Assembly: GCA_029339505.1 (NCBI GenBank)
Contig: JAQISU010000118.1
Coordinates: 7,469,001-7,533,000 of the forward strand
Length of the DNA stretch: 64,000 nt
Origin: Unio delphinus
Taxonomy: Eukaryota > Mollusca > Bivalvia > Unionida > Unionidae
Direction of reading: 5' to 3'
Each line of letters opens with the position of its first letter. Position 1 is the first letter of the stretch. Of this stretch, positions 28,206-40,437 are shown piece by piece. Under the pieces are notes generated by a model. It did not search any database. It was not told the origin of the DNA and was given only the letters and a program-made list of their open reading frames with translations. Made by a program: the position numbers and the translations under genes.

Positions 28206-28739
28206 ATTGCATTTTGCTCATGGACTGTGATTTGACCAAATCAAGCGTAGTTTTCTAAACGTAATCAGAAAAAGTAGGCTGCTGATAGACTGGATGGAGT
28301 GCAGAATTTCATGGGTCAGTAACACTATGCACAGATGAAAGAAGCTGCATTGATGATAACGGTAGATTTCTACTATCCTAACCACACTAAAAAAATGTGT
28401 GTGTGTTTGTGGGATTTAGTGGGGATTTTGATTATGTTACAATTGCTGCAGGTCTAATCATATTTTGGTTAGTGACTAATACATTCTGTCCAAATACTGT
28501 ATTCTTTTCCTTCATGATAAATACAAACATGGAATAAACTTAAGTAGATTTTATGTCCAAGATGACATATTCTGGGTAAACCTCAAAAATATATGAAAGC
28601 AAAATTAATAGACATGTCTTAGTTGTATGTACTGCAAGTCAATGCATGTTTTCAAAAAAAAACTTTGTGCAGGAAAATATTTAGTTTGTTAGAAGAGTGG
28701 ATATACCCTTGCTAGCAAAAACTATTTAGGAAGGTTTCA
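28206..28739. other. AT-rich non-coding DNA
   Basis: No gene, RNA gene or repeat I can support on either strand between the 29-bp repeat and the next SINE. Confidence 0.55.
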
Positions 28740-28918
28740 TTAGCTGCAATTACATTATCCTGACACCAGGCCAACCATTCCTAACACCAACCTCTTAATG
28801 CTAAGTGCCTAGTGAGGCAGCTGTAAGTACCATTGTTATTCATCTTTGATATGATGCAGCTGGGATTCAAAACTGCAACCTCCAAGGCAGATGCTCTAAC
28901 CACTTAAGTCAATGTTCT
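28740..28918 (-). mobile_element. tRNA-derived SINE of a second family
   Basis: Minus strand starts TAAGTGGTTAGAGCATCTGC (A-box region) with GGTTGCAGTTTTGAATCCC as B box, and a body with GCCTCACTAGGCACTTAGC and GGTTGGCCTGGTGTCAGG. I associate this body with SINEs of bivalves and related lophotrochozoans. Confidence 0.7.
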
Positions 28919-29055
28919 GGTACTTAAGTAAATTAAGCATAGTGATGATAGCATAGCATTTCTTTAACTTGAAGAAGCCTTACTATGTCTATAAGTGAAG
29001 CAGTTGATGTTTCGACCAAATCAGAGTGGACATGAATCACACAGCAACTTCACTC

Positions 29056-30559
29056 TGTAACAGAATTGTTACCGAGTGAATGGTGGATTAAATGAACAAC
29101 ACAAACACAATATGTGAAAGATAATGTAAATTTATGAAATAAATTATTAATGAAAAATAATGTAACAACACAATAACTCATGCATTCAACCCACAATCAT
29201 ACTTCACAACCATTCACAATTCAAAAATAAATTAATTATTAATACAAAATAAACACAGATCCAAGGAATCTCCTGGACTAAACACAGATCCAAGGAACTT
29301 CCTGGACTACACAAATATTTCAAATAAAATGGAGCCCTTACAAAAGTTGTATTAACGCAAGTATAAATTGCGATAACAAATACAAACATCAAACTATACT
29401 ATCACACGTATGGATCGCGACAAGTACACACATATACATGAATTTAATCAAGCTGCTAACTTTTATTGAGATTCATGCAATCCCTTGAAATACTACTGTG
29501 ATTCAAAGTAACTATGTGTAAATATAACAATGTATTCAATTGTACTACAATTGCAACACACACATGTGTCTCAACCCTGTACAACCGTACGATTCACCAA
29601 CTGTTGAATCGCCGCCCAGCTTCTCCGAATACCTAGGGTTGACCCAATACTTTTATCGGCCACTTGCCCTTCACGGATCCACTACAGTTATACGTACAGA
29701 CAGCATACAGCATCTACTAGAACCACCGGTCTCAAAAGACTTAGATACTACCCCGGACATTTACACCTCTAGACAGCTCCGACACTCGGATATTTAGACT
29801 TCTAGATTTCCGGATATTTACACATCTCGACAGAAGTAGACGGACAGACAATCCGACAGAGAGACAGTCAGATACCTCAATTTGATCGCACAATTAAACA
29901 GCATAATCACAGCACAATCACGGTATAATCAATCACATTCAGCTACAATTCAGAGACATTCAGAGACGTTCAGCTACAATCAGTCATATTCAGCTACAAT
30001 CAGCTACAATCAGAGACATTTAGCTACAATTCAACTACAATAAAGAAACCAAACTAATAATAGTTTCTAAAACAATCTAAAATTTAGATTACGCTATTGC
30101 ATTTAAAGTCTAATAGTGACTAGTAATTCCAAATATTCAACAGTTTAAATCTGCATTGTAATAAAGGCATCATTACCTGAAATGATAAACTGAATAAAAT
30201 TCACAATAAAACGAAATATAAATTTAACACTCACCCCTTTGGCTGGAGAAAGAATGACGAGCTATCTCTCCTTTGATAAGATACTTTTGGATTCGTAATC
30301 TTATCAGAATTATTCTGCCTTATATATCCTCAAATAGGTGAGCAGAATTCATGGCAAAATTCCCGTGCACCTTGTGATTCTAATGTTCCTGACTTCAAGT
30401 GATTTGTAGTCAGGCACATGCAAATCTCTACATGTCACTTACCTTGAAAAACACTTATTCACCCCAGGTAACGCATGTACAACGAAACAAAAAAAAAATG
30501 GTGAAATTTGTTTGTAATTCAAGAAGAAATAAATTCAATTTTCGCCTAATTCTGTGACA
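29056..30559 (-). mobile_element. Solo LTR related to the copy B retrotransposon
   Basis: Reverse complement begins TGTCACAGAATTAGGCGAAA and ends GGTAACAATTCTGTTACA, the same termini as the 1801-bp LTR of the element at 46879-53885. It shares the CAGCCAAAGGGGTGAGTGTT block, a TATATAAGG box and AATAAA region, but is ~1.5 kb and clearly diverged. No internal region flanks it. The flanks both carry CACTCT, compatible with an overlapping target duplication. Confidence 0.88.
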
Positions 30560-31235
30560 CTCTATCAGAGTTGCATTTTCAAGAAGAAATGTTTATGCAG
30601 ATATTAGTGCAAAATGTCTTTCAGAAATAACCTAAAGATAATTCATCATCAATGCTTCTTCTTTGCAGGAATAGCTATAATCAATATCGGTTGTGTGGGC
30701 AGATACACCTGAATGATAAAAGCCACATTAATTCATCCCACTGCTAACACAAGATATTTTTCATAGAAAGTATAAGAGATGGGTAGTTTTTAATCAAGGC
30801 AATACGGAAAGCCTTCACATTAATTTTTTTTATGCCTAAGCTACATTTATCACATCTGTCACAAGGGACAAAGAATTAAACTTGTGCTATAGGTACTGAA
30901 TACAACAAGAAACATTTCTGTGAAAGACATGGGGCATCTGATTGCATCTTTCTTAAGAATATGGAGAGATGGGTACAGAAACTGAATCCTATAATCTGCA
31001 TGATTCTAATGCTCATGATTTTCTGTATATATAACCTGTTATTACAAGGTGTCTATTATTATAATCACAACACTATTCAACAAAAATCAACCATATACTG
31101 AAAATAGTCCATGCAATAAAGTTCAGATGAATTCTAAAGAATACTTATTGTGATTATTGTCTGCTGAGGGTGTCAATAAGTAGGTCTATGTAATCAATAA
31201 ATTTGTTTATTTATGCAATTTTTTTTATTCTCCAG
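30560..31235. other. Non-coding DNA, possibly intronic
   Basis: No supported feature. It ends in a pyrimidine-rich TTTTTTTTATTCTCCAG acceptor for the exon candidate that follows. Confidence 0.4.
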
Positions 31236-31270
31236 GCTAAAGGTAGTGATGACAATATACACAAGATAAG
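31236..31270 (+). CDS. Candidate host microexon
   Basis: 35 bases between a strong acceptor (TTTTTTTTATTCTCCAG) and a strong donor (GTAAGTAC). Only one of three frames is open (AKGSDDNIHKI plus two bases). It joins in phase to the candidate at 32159-32231. No protein family recognised; short exons can arise by chance. Confidence 0.35.
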
Positions 31271-31878
31271 GTAAGTACTTGATGATGTACTATTGAAGAG
31301 TGGTAACGAAAGACCAAACTATGCAGTGGGGGAGATAATAATAATATTGTTTGGTTCAGATGACAAAACTGGAAAAAGTATGATTGATCTTATAAAACAA
31401 GTACAAATCATTTATCCCATAATTTCCACTTCACTTCCAAAACTAAAAAAATGACCCACCTTTTTTGCTGCCTACATAGAAGCAGATCTCAGTTTGCTGC
31501 TCAGGTTAATGGTAGATGACAGTGAAAACAATAAACAGACTGGTGTATAGACACAGCTATTAGAATGGTTTAAACATTACAATTAAAAGGCATTATTGTC
31601 TTGTATTCCAGTCCAACATGTTCTGCTTCTGTCTCCATGTATTCTCTGAGTAAATGAAATATAAAAGTCTGTCAGTTTTTTTTTTTACCACATACAATTC
31701 ATTTTTGTTGTGCCTGTCCTGGCAGAACTTTTAAGACTTACTGATCACATGGGTGTCTGTGTGTATGTTCTTTGTCTATCCACCATCCACACTATGGATT
31801 ACAGCTAAATTTGTTTGGATTGGGCTCAATGCTGGATGTGTTTACCTTCTAGTTAAATGAAGTGGTATCAGCAAATGG
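31271..31878. other. Non-coding DNA, possibly intronic
   Basis: No gene or repeat seen apart from a T run near 31680. Confidence 0.4.
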
Positions 31879-31969
31879 TAGACCAAAAATTGTTCTCTGC
31901 CTTCTTTTGACATGACCACCAGTCATGTCCGCAAAAGGAAGAAAGGCAGAGAACAACAACTTGGTCTAA
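31879..31969. repeat. Imperfect long hairpin
   Basis: Arms of ~40 bases (GTTCTCTGCCTTCTTTTG on the left, CAAAAGGAAGAAAGGCAGAG on the right, continuing to AGACCA/TGGTCT) around a ~7-base loop after GACATGAC/GTCATGTC. Could be a short foldback element or a small-RNA precursor. Confidence 0.5.
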
Positions 31970-32158
31970 CTAAAAATAGTTATTTTTTTTTTCTTTTTCT
32001 TTATTTTTGATGAATGTAAGTCGTCGGGTTTTAATGCTCTGCCAGATCATCACCTGTGCTGGTGTAAGGGGCATTACTTCAATTATTTTCATCCTGTTCT
32101 TTCCCTTACTTAGGAAGAACATGAACACATGCAGACACAAACACTCAATTATTCACAG

Positions 32159-32231
32159 AGAACCACCCACTTACAAAAACCTAGATATTTTAAATTACCC
32201 TCTTGTTTGGAGATCTAAAAATAATGAAAAG
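32159..32231 (+). CDS. Candidate host exon
   Basis: 73 bases between TTATTCACAG and donor GTAAGAAAT. In the phase set by the upstream candidate it reads EPPTYKNLDILNYPLVWRSK without a stop and ends on a codon boundary. The acceptor pyrimidine tract is weak. Protein not recognised. Confidence 0.35.
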
Positions 32232-32504
32232 GTAAGAAATCACATACCAAAAGTTGACAGAAGGGTCCATTTTTTTCTTAAACTCATCACTACTATTATT
32301 CACTTTGGCAATACATCTTGCCAGTCATTTGTATGTATAACACAGCTTTTATAATAGGCAAGATTTGGGATTTTTGGTGCACCATGTAATCCGTTTACAT
32401 GGCATAATATTATTGCAGGCAAAATTAGGAAGTTGATAAGATCATCAAAGTTGTTATTTACTATAAAGATATTTTTTTATGAAATTTTAAAATTTGGGTC
32501 ATAA

Positions 32505-33928
32505 GCTTGGGTCCATTCCAGACTGTACACTTATTATTATCATGTAATCTTTTTGTATAACTGGTTTGAGCTTGGATCCATTCCAGACTGTACACTTACT
32601 ATTATCACGTAATCTTTTTGTATAACTGGTTTAAGCTTGGGTCCATTCCAGACTGTACACTTACTATTATCATGTAATCTTTTTGAATAACTGGTTTGAG
32701 CTTGGATCCATTCCAGACTGTACACTTACTATTATCATGTAATCTTTTTGAATAACTGGTTTAAGCTTGGATCCATTCCAGACTGTACACTTACTATTAT
32801 CATGTAATCTTTTTGAATAACTGGTTTAAGCTTGGATCCATTCCAGACTGTACACTTACTATTATCATATAATCTTTTTGAATAACTGGTTTAAGCTTGG
32901 ATCCATTCCAGACTGTACACTTGCTATTATCAGATAATCTTTTTGTATAACTGGTTTAAGGTTGGGTCCATTCCAGACTGTACACTTACTATTATCATGT
33001 AATCTTTTTGAATAACTGGTTTGAGCTTGGATCCATTCCAGACTGTACACTTACTATTATCATGTAATCTTTTTGAATAACTGGTTTGAGCTTGGATCCA
33101 TTCCAGACTGTACACTTACTATTATCACATAATCTTTTTGAATAACAGGTTTAAGCTTGGGTCCATTCCAGACTGTACACTTGCTATTATCACATAATCT
33201 TTTTGAATAACTGGTTTAAGCTTGGGTCCATTCCAGACTGTACACTTACTATTATCACATAATCTTTTTGAATAACTGGTTTAAGCTTGGGTCCATTCCA
33301 GACTGTACACTTGCTATTATCACGTAATCTTTTTGAATAACTGGTTTAAGCTTGGGTCCATTCCAGACTGTACACTTACTATTATCACATAATCTTTTTG
33401 AATAACTGGTTTAAGCTTGGGTCCATTCCAGACTGTACACTTGCTATTATCACGTAATCTTTTTGAATAACTGGTTTGAGCTTGGGTCCATTCCAGACTG
33501 TACACTTACTATTATCACATAATCTTTTTGAATAACTGGTTTAAGCTTGGGTCCATTCCAGACTGTACACTTACTATTATCATGTAATCTTTTTGTATAA
33601 CTGGTTTGAGCTTGGATAAGCTTGGGTCCATTCCAGACTGTACACTCATTATTATCATGTAATCTTTTTGTTTAACTGGTTTAAGCTTGGATCCATTCCA
33701 GACTGTACACTTGCTATTATCACGTAATCTTTTTGAATAACTGGTTTGAGCTTGGGTCCATTCCAGACTGTACACTTACTATTATCATGTAATCTTTTTG
33801 AATAACTGGTTTAAGGTTGGGTCCATTCTAGACTGTACACTCATTATTATCTTGTAATCTTTTTGTATAACTGGTTTAAGGTTGGGTCCATTCCAGACTG
33901 TACACTTACTATTATCATGTAATCTTTG
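32505..33928. repeat. 65-bp satellite array
   Basis: About 22 units of 65 bp with CATTCCAGACTGTACACTTA, then TTATCATGTAATCTTTTTG and TAACTGGTTTAAGCTTGG. Units are 90% or more alike. One irregular junction near 33610. Confidence 0.97.
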
Positions 33929-33931
33929 TAG

Positions 33932-34083
33932 TTATGTGAGAAAGCTTGCCAGTAGCTTCTCGTGATTCTGTTGTTCTTTCCGGGGTTTGTCAGGGTTCTT
34001 CCACCACCAGTAATACTGCCCGCCATGAATAGACTATATTGTGCTGAAACAATGACGTTAAACCAAAAAAAAAAAAAAAAAAA
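33932..34083 (+). mobile_element. 5'-truncated SINE with poly(A) tail
   Basis: Body GAGAAAGCTTGCCAGTAG, GGGTTCTTCCACCACCAG, GTGCTGAAACAATGACGTTA, then about 20 A. Same family as 26201-26467, missing the tRNA head. Confidence 0.8.
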
Positions 34084-34339
34084 CATCAAAGAAATAACAG
34101 ACTTTTTGGAAGAAATTAACTTCGATTTGACAGATCGTCAAGTGGTAAGTACTCAAAGCGGCACGGCTGACCATTTGAATTTTCGAATCGAACTACACCG
34201 GAAACCATGTGATATCTACTGTTAGGGGAACTTACTCTTGTTATATGAAATGAAACCATTTATCTATCGTATCTTTTTTATCGTGTTTTATTTAACTGCT
34301 GCTCTGTTCTCTAAGAAATTTGAAGTAATCAATTTCTTT
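34084..34339. other. Short coding-like stretch, unassigned
   Basis: After the poly(A) tail, 34085-34153 reads as an open frame (EITDFLEEINFDLTDRQV) ending at a GTAAGTAC donor. No usable acceptor precedes it, perhaps because of the SINE insertion, so it is not called as an exon. Confidence 0.3.
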
Positions 34340-34480
34340 AACTCCCTTGTCAGAAATTCCATGACTTTTCCAAAACTTTGCAAGGTTTTGACAAATTCCA
34401 TTACTTTTCAAGGCCCCTTAAATTTATTTTTTAAATTCCAAAACTTTTCCAGGATTCCATGACCCACAGGAACCCTTTTT
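34340..34480. repeat. Degenerate interspersed repeat, possible DNA-transposon relic
   Basis: Repeated short motifs of the type ATTCCATGACTTTTCC and TTTCAAGG, ending GACCCACAGGAACCC. This resembles non-autonomous hAT-like relics of animal genomes; assignment is weak. Confidence 0.3.
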
Positions 34481-34672
34481 TGTGTCGTTTGTACAAATTT
34501 AAGCCAAAACAAAAGAGTTAGTCCATTCATTTAAAAGAATTGCACACTGTAGCTTATTCAAAAGAAATCCTTATTATATAAATCTTAAGTTACTAAATTA
34601 GGAATGTCCTCAGATAAATATTCCTGAACAGTAAATGGTTAATTTTTCCATTACGATTAAGCATGATTAACA

Positions 34673-35047
34673 TCATACAAAAAAATATGTGATTGATTTA
34701 GAGATTTCTTTCCATTTGGCATTTCTTAATTTTAATAAAAATGTACCTCCAAGTTTTCCCAATATTAGTTCAAAAACTAGTTTTGGCCATAAACACAAAC
34801 CATCTTCATTTTGTAAAAGGTACCTAATCCAGGAGAATTCATATAACACAAATTGGTGCAAGTGAATCATATTTAATTCCCCTTCTTTAATGGAAGCTGT
34901 AACAGTGTCTCTTTTTATCCTCTCGGTCTTTCCACACCAAATGAATTTGAAAACTAATGTATTCTGGTCATTTTCTATACTGGGTTGAGGGCTTGGTACA
35001 GCTGCTAAAAAATGAACAAATTGTGGCAAAATTAAAATGTTTATCAA
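34673..35047 (-). mobile_element. LINE reverse-transcriptase fragment
   Basis: A 124-codon minus-strand frame with ILPQFVHFLAAVPSP, VFKFIWCGKTERIKRDTVTA and LYEFSWIRYLL. The F(I/L)W.G...RIKR pattern followed by a SWIR-type motif is typical of the C-terminal part of CR1/L1-like LINE polymerases. No endonuclease or upstream catalytic motifs in the window. A minus frame at 35194-35388 (LPWSHTSLSGNFGLKHFDQG) may be a rearranged piece of the same protein. Confidence 0.75.
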
Positions 35048-35399
35048 AGTAATTTTTCCAATAATAGTTATTTTTCAATGAGAGCTGTTAATGCAACATA
35101 GTTCAAAGATTTTATGCTGTTCAAAATCTGAAAAAGCAATGACTATGCTAGGATAAAAATTAGGAAATGCTGCTTATGATTGGTCAGAGTAAATTAAGGT
35201 GTACACTTTAGAAGCAACGTGAATTTAAAATAACAACCTTGGTCGAAATGCTTTAGTCCAAAATTTCCTGAGAGAGAAGTGTGGCTCCAAGGAAGCCTAA
35301 AGAGACTAGTGCTTTTCTTCATTAAACAAGAAAAAAAGGACCAGGTGGCTGTCTTGTATGAAAGACAGGTTTTAGTGCTAGGATGCACAATTTCTGAAA

Positions 35400-35699
35400 G
35401 AGAATTTTAATTTCATGTAATATTCTATTTTTAATTGTTTGTTTTATACAAATGTGTTTGATATGACTAGGATCCATAAAATGTATTGTTTATTAAATTT
35501 CATGGAAATTAGTTGATGCTATAGGGTTATTATGCAATGTATCTCTTTAATTTTTACAGCTACTAGTTCATTGATAGAACTGACTGATTGCATATGATCC
35601 AAATCTTCATATGTGTATGATTTCATTGGGTTATATGAAATAGTTTCCTCTCTGTCTGCTAGAATGATATTGGTTATCATGAGTTAATGATAATTACTT
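35400..35699. other. Non-coding DNA
   Basis: AT-rich, nothing supported. Confidence 0.5.
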
Positions 35700-35835
35700 A
35701 TTTATGTTTGATTTTGTAATGTTTAAATAATCTTGTAGATTAGGGATTGCTGTGATAATGTTTAAATAATCTTGTAGATTAGGGATTGCTGTGATAATGT
35801 TTAAATAATCTTGTAGATTAGGGATTGCTGTGAGT
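35700..35835. repeat. 39-bp tandem repeat, three copies
   Basis: Three almost identical units with AATGTTTAAATAATCTTGTA and GATTAGGGATTGCTGTG. Confidence 0.9.
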
Positions 35836-35884
35836 TTGAATTTGTGGATTTTATGCAATAGTAATCGATTTAAGTAATTAAGCA

Positions 35885-36305
35885 TCATGCTATTCAATAC
35901 AAATCATACTATTCAATCTAGATCACGCTATCCAATTGAAATCATGCTATTCAATATAAATCATGCTATTCAATACAAGTCATGCTATTTAATATAAATC
36001 ATGCTATTCAATATAAATCATGCTATTCAATACAAATCATGCTATTCAATAAAAATTATGCTATTCAATACAAATGCTATTCAATATAAATCATGTTATT
36101 CAATACAAATCATGTTATTCAATATAAATCATGCTATTAAATACAAACATGCTATTCAATATAAATCATGCTATTCAATCTAAATCACGCTATCCAAATG
36201 AAATCATGCTATTCAATATAAATCATGCTTTTCAATACAAATCAGACTTTTCAATATAAATCATGCTATTCAATATTAATCATTGCTATTCAATATAAAT
36301 CACAG
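35885..36305. repeat. 19-bp satellite field
   Basis: About 22 units of CATGCTATTCAATATAAAT with frequent single-base changes. Confidence 0.95.
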
Positions 36306-36945
36306 ATCAATACTACTAGCTATGTCAGTGTTTAACTTCCCTGAACTGGCCAGTTCAATCATAGCATAGACTTGGTGGCACAATGTAACCTTCAGAGTGG
36401 TGATGTGCCATAAAAACACCCACCCACACTCAACTTAAAGAATCCCAAGCATGCAGTAAGGAAGATACATATTATTTTGGGGTTAAAGATCAAAGGTTAA
36501 AGTTAAGGGTACAGTAAGGAAGAATATAGGGAAGGAAAAAAATAGTTTACTGTGTGAAAGTCTTTGTTGGAACATGAGAGAATAGTTTTGCTGAGGATGG
36601 GGGAGGGGAATAGGGCAAAACTTAAATGTTAAGAGTTTCCTGACTTCACCAGAAAGCAAATTGTCAGTCTGTTTTTTTTTCTCCAAAATTACATGGTACA
36701 TAACCTTTGTATCAAATACCATGATGTATTTTAAAAAAAACAACAGAAAACTGATCCAAGAGCATGAGAAATTCTGATATTTGAGTACAGCTAATGTCAC
36801 AAAAGTACACATGACACCTGCCAAAACTTGATCAGTCTTTGTAAGATGTAATATGAATGTGAGGGAGTGGTTTGAATGTTTACAACTTGAGAACCAAAAA
36901 TAATTATATTTTAAAAACAAACACTGCTGCACTTGAGCAGCATGT
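36306..36945. other. Non-coding DNA before the second satellite block
   Basis: No supported gene. A minus-strand open frame at 36483-36977 is low complexity and has no recognisable domain. Confidence 0.5.
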
Positions 36946-38019
36946 ACACATAAATGTGAAGACGTAAGCCCATTCATGTTAGAAAAGTGCTCATATATGT
37001 GAAGACGTAAGCCCAGTCATGTCAGAAAAGTGTTCATATATGTGAAGACCTAAGCCCAGTCATGTCAGAAAAGTGTTCATAAATGTGAAGACTTAAGCCC
37101 AGTTATGTTAGAAAAGTGTTCATATATGTGAAGACTTAAGCCCAGTTATGTTAGAAAAGTGTTCATATATGTGAAGACATAAGCCCAGTCATGTTAGAAA
37201 AGTGTTCATATATGTGAAGACATAAGCCCAGTCATGTTAGAAAAGTGTTCATATATGTGAAGACTTAAGCCCAGTTATGTTAGAAAAGTGTTCATATATG
37301 TGAAGACCTAAGCCCAGTCATGTTAGAAAAGTGTTCATATATGTGAAGACATAAGCCCAGTCATGTTAGAAAAGTGTTCATATATGTGAAGACATAAGCC
37401 CAGTCATGTTAGAAAAGTGTTCATATATGTGAAGACTTAAGCCCAGTCATGTTAGAAAAGTGTTCATATATGTGAAGACATAAGCCCAGTCATGTTAGAA
37501 AAGTGTTCATATATGTGAAGACTTAAGCCCAGTTATGTTAGAAAAGTGTTCATATATGTGAAGACATAAGCCCAGTCATGTTAAAAAAGTGTTCATATAT
37601 GTGAAGACATAAGCCCAGTCATGTTAGAAAAGTGTTCATATATGTGAAGACTTAAGCCCAGTTATGTTAGAAAAGTGTTCATATATGTGAAGACCTAAGC
37701 CCAGTCATGTTAGAAAAGTGTTCATATATGTGAAGACATAAGCCCAGTCATGTTAGAAAAGTGTTCATATATGTGAAGACATAAGCCCAGTCATGTTAGA
37801 AAAGTGTTCATATATGTGAAGACCTAAGCCCAGTCATGTTAGAAAAGTGTTCATATATGTGAAGACATAAGCCCAGTCATGTTAGAAAAGTGTTCATATA
37901 TGTGAAGACTTAAGCCCAGTTATGTTAGAAAAGTGTTCATATATGTGAAGACATAAGCCCAGTCATGTTAGAAAAGTGTTCATATATGTGAAGACTTAAG
38001 CCAAGTCATGCTAGAAAAG
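36946..38019. repeat. 43-bp satellite array, second block
   Basis: About 25 units; the first few (36946-37100) are more diverged, marking the true left edge of this array. From 37328 on it matches window positions 1 onward base for base as far as I checked. Confidence 0.95.
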
Positions 38020-38861
38020 TGGTTTCTGCACAGCAACTTTGTACAAGACTAAATTCCTTTTCCAAACTGTGTGAATGGCTCAACCACTTTGTGCATGCCT
38101 TGCACATAGGGAAAGAGATGACAAGTTTTCTGTAAAAGTAACTTGTATTACACTCCACATAATGGTTCTAAACTTTCAAGCGGGCTTGTAGATATGGAAA
38201 GATAATATGTTATGATGTTCATTAGAAAGTTTTAAGATCGGTGTGACATGTGACCTAAATACATAAGTCAATGGTTTTCTACACCATTAACCTTCAACAA
38301 AATTATAAAATCATTTGCCTTATTACTTTTAAAGCCAAAAGGTCATTGTCAGTGCGACTTGAAGACTGACTAGTCAGTACTGTCCAATTGGTCAACCATG
38401 CCCTACTTGTGCTAGATACAGGACTTCTAAACATGGGATAGAATTATGATGTACCAAATATGGACAGATGGGTTGAATCAGAGGACAGACAAGTGAACAG
38501 CAGATATTTTGGGCCATTAGTGCCAGAGGGGAAGGATATCTGCTGTGTGAGTCTAGTGAAATGATTAAAGAAATGTAGGGATATCAGTTTTGCAGTCTGG
38601 AAAGTTACATTTTATGCCACCATTTTTTAATAGATGATTAAAATAAAAAACTCAATACATCAATTTTTATGATGAAAGCAGGGACCTATGGGTCAAATTA
38701 ATTTTCTGGGATTTTATTCATTCCTGGCTAGCATATCTACAAAGAATGACTTTGTTCAACCTAGATTCCTAAGTTTTGGATACAATTGCCTAAGGACACT
38801 TGGTAATCACCAAGGACAACAACAACAAGGGTTCGGGTTGTATCTAAGTATATGATAAGGG
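38020..38861. other. Non-coding flank, duplicate of 693-1534
   Basis: Same sequence as 693-1534; no gene seen. Confidence 0.7.
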
Positions 38862-39502
38862 ACATGATGCTCATATCATTTTAAAACATCTCCTGATGCT
38901 CACAGCATTTTTAAACATCTCATGATGCTCATAGCAGTTTCAAATATCTCATGATGCTCATATCATTTTAAAATATCTCATGATGCTCATAGCATTTTAT
39001 AATCTCATTATTCTCATAGCATTTTAAAATATCTCCTGATCCTCATAACATTTTAAAATATCTCATGATGCTCATGGAATTTTAAAATATCTCATTATGC
39101 TCATTGCATTTTAAAACATCTCGTGCTCATAGCATTTTAAAACATCTCATGATGCTCATAGCATTTTAAAATATCTCATGATGCTCATAGCATTTTAAAA
39201 TATCTCATGATGCTCATGGCATTTTAAAATATCTCATTCTGCTCATTGCATTTTAAAACATCTGGTGCTCATAGCATTTTAAAACATCTCATGACACTCA
39301 TAGCTTTTAAAAATATCTCATGATGCTCATTGCATTTTAAAACATCTGGTGCTCATAGCATTTTAAAACATCTCATGATGCTCATAGTATTTTAAAGTAT
39401 CTCATGATGCTCATAGTATTTTAAAACATCTCAAGATGCTCATAGCATTTTAAAACATCTCATGATGATCCATTGCATTTTAAAATACCCCATGATGATC
39501 CA
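38862..39502. repeat. ~31-bp repeat field, duplicate
   Basis: Duplicate of 1535-2175. Confidence 0.9.
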
Positions 39503-39506
39503 TTGA

Positions 39507-39741
39507 AAACTGACTGGGTGGTACAAAGTGCTTGTCTTTATCACTTACTGCCATCTTACCTCTTTATGGGTTCAAGTCTTAGACACAGCCAGTATGGGTT
39601 TGTGAGAAAGCTTGCCAGTAGCACCTGTGAGTTGGTGATTCATACATGGGTTTTCCCATGTTCTTCTTCCACCAGTTATACTGTCTGCCATGTATAGCCT
39701 ATCTTGCACTGATAAATGGAAATAAACAAACAAGGACAACA
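39507..39741 (+). mobile_element. SINE, duplicate copy
   Basis: Duplicate of the SINE at 2180-2414. Sharing it at the same distance from the Polinton shows that the flank was duplicated with the element. Confidence 0.7.
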
Positions 39742-40085
39742 ACAGCAGGAGTTTTGTCATTATGCACATCTTCATATGATGACCATAACATTTACAAAAT
39801 TTAATGGTGATCCACTAGAATGAGTGTGTAACAGTAATTGTATTCACAAAATTCTCTCGTACACTTTATTAAACAGCAAGTTACAAGGACAATAATTCTG
39901 ATGTTTTCATGCCAATTTGTAAAATCAGTGGGATGTGATTATGAGATACATGAGCTTGTGCCATACATTGCATTAATCTACAATATATTTGTCAATATCT
40001 GCACCTTCCAACTGATGATGAGTTATACAAAGTTTCATGGCAGTAGTATATGGGGATACTATGGGGACTATGGAAAACCCAGTCA
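39742..40085. other. Non-coding DNA up to Polinton B
   Basis: Duplicate of 2415-2758. Confidence 0.6.
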
Positions 40086-40410
40086 AAAAGGGCGTGGGAC
40101 ACTATAGGGACAAGATTTATAGGGACAATGGGAAATCCAGTCAAAAAGTGCTTGGGACACTATAGGGCAAAACAGCGTGGGACACTATAGGGACAAGAAA
40201 AAATTGAGCATAAAAAATTGAACATGGTGGGACTGTATAGTGACAAGAAAAAAATAGAACAATGGTGGGACTGTATAGGGACATGGGAAATGGAACATGA
40301 GGAATATGATTTGTATATGTATAGGGAACTGTAAAAGCGACAAGGGAAAAAAAGGGTGGCAATGAAAGCTAATATCTTTTCGAGACCTATGAGTGGCCCT
40401 GAAAAGGGCC
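40086..40410. repeat. Left terminal inverted repeat of Polinton B
   Basis: Same as 2759-3083. Confidence 0.9.
40395..40410 (-). terminator. Histone-type stem-loop, left TIR, copy B
   Basis: Identical to 3068-3083. Confidence 0.72.
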
Positions 40411-40437
40411 GTTATGTGTAATGTTAACAGTATTTTG

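Noticed and set aside
29540..29797. 85-codon plus-strand frame
   Set aside because: Lies antisense within the solo LTR.
36483..36977. 164-codon minus-strand frame in the spacer
   Set aside because: Phe/Leu/Ser-rich, no domain, runs into the satellite; likely chance in AT-rich DNA.
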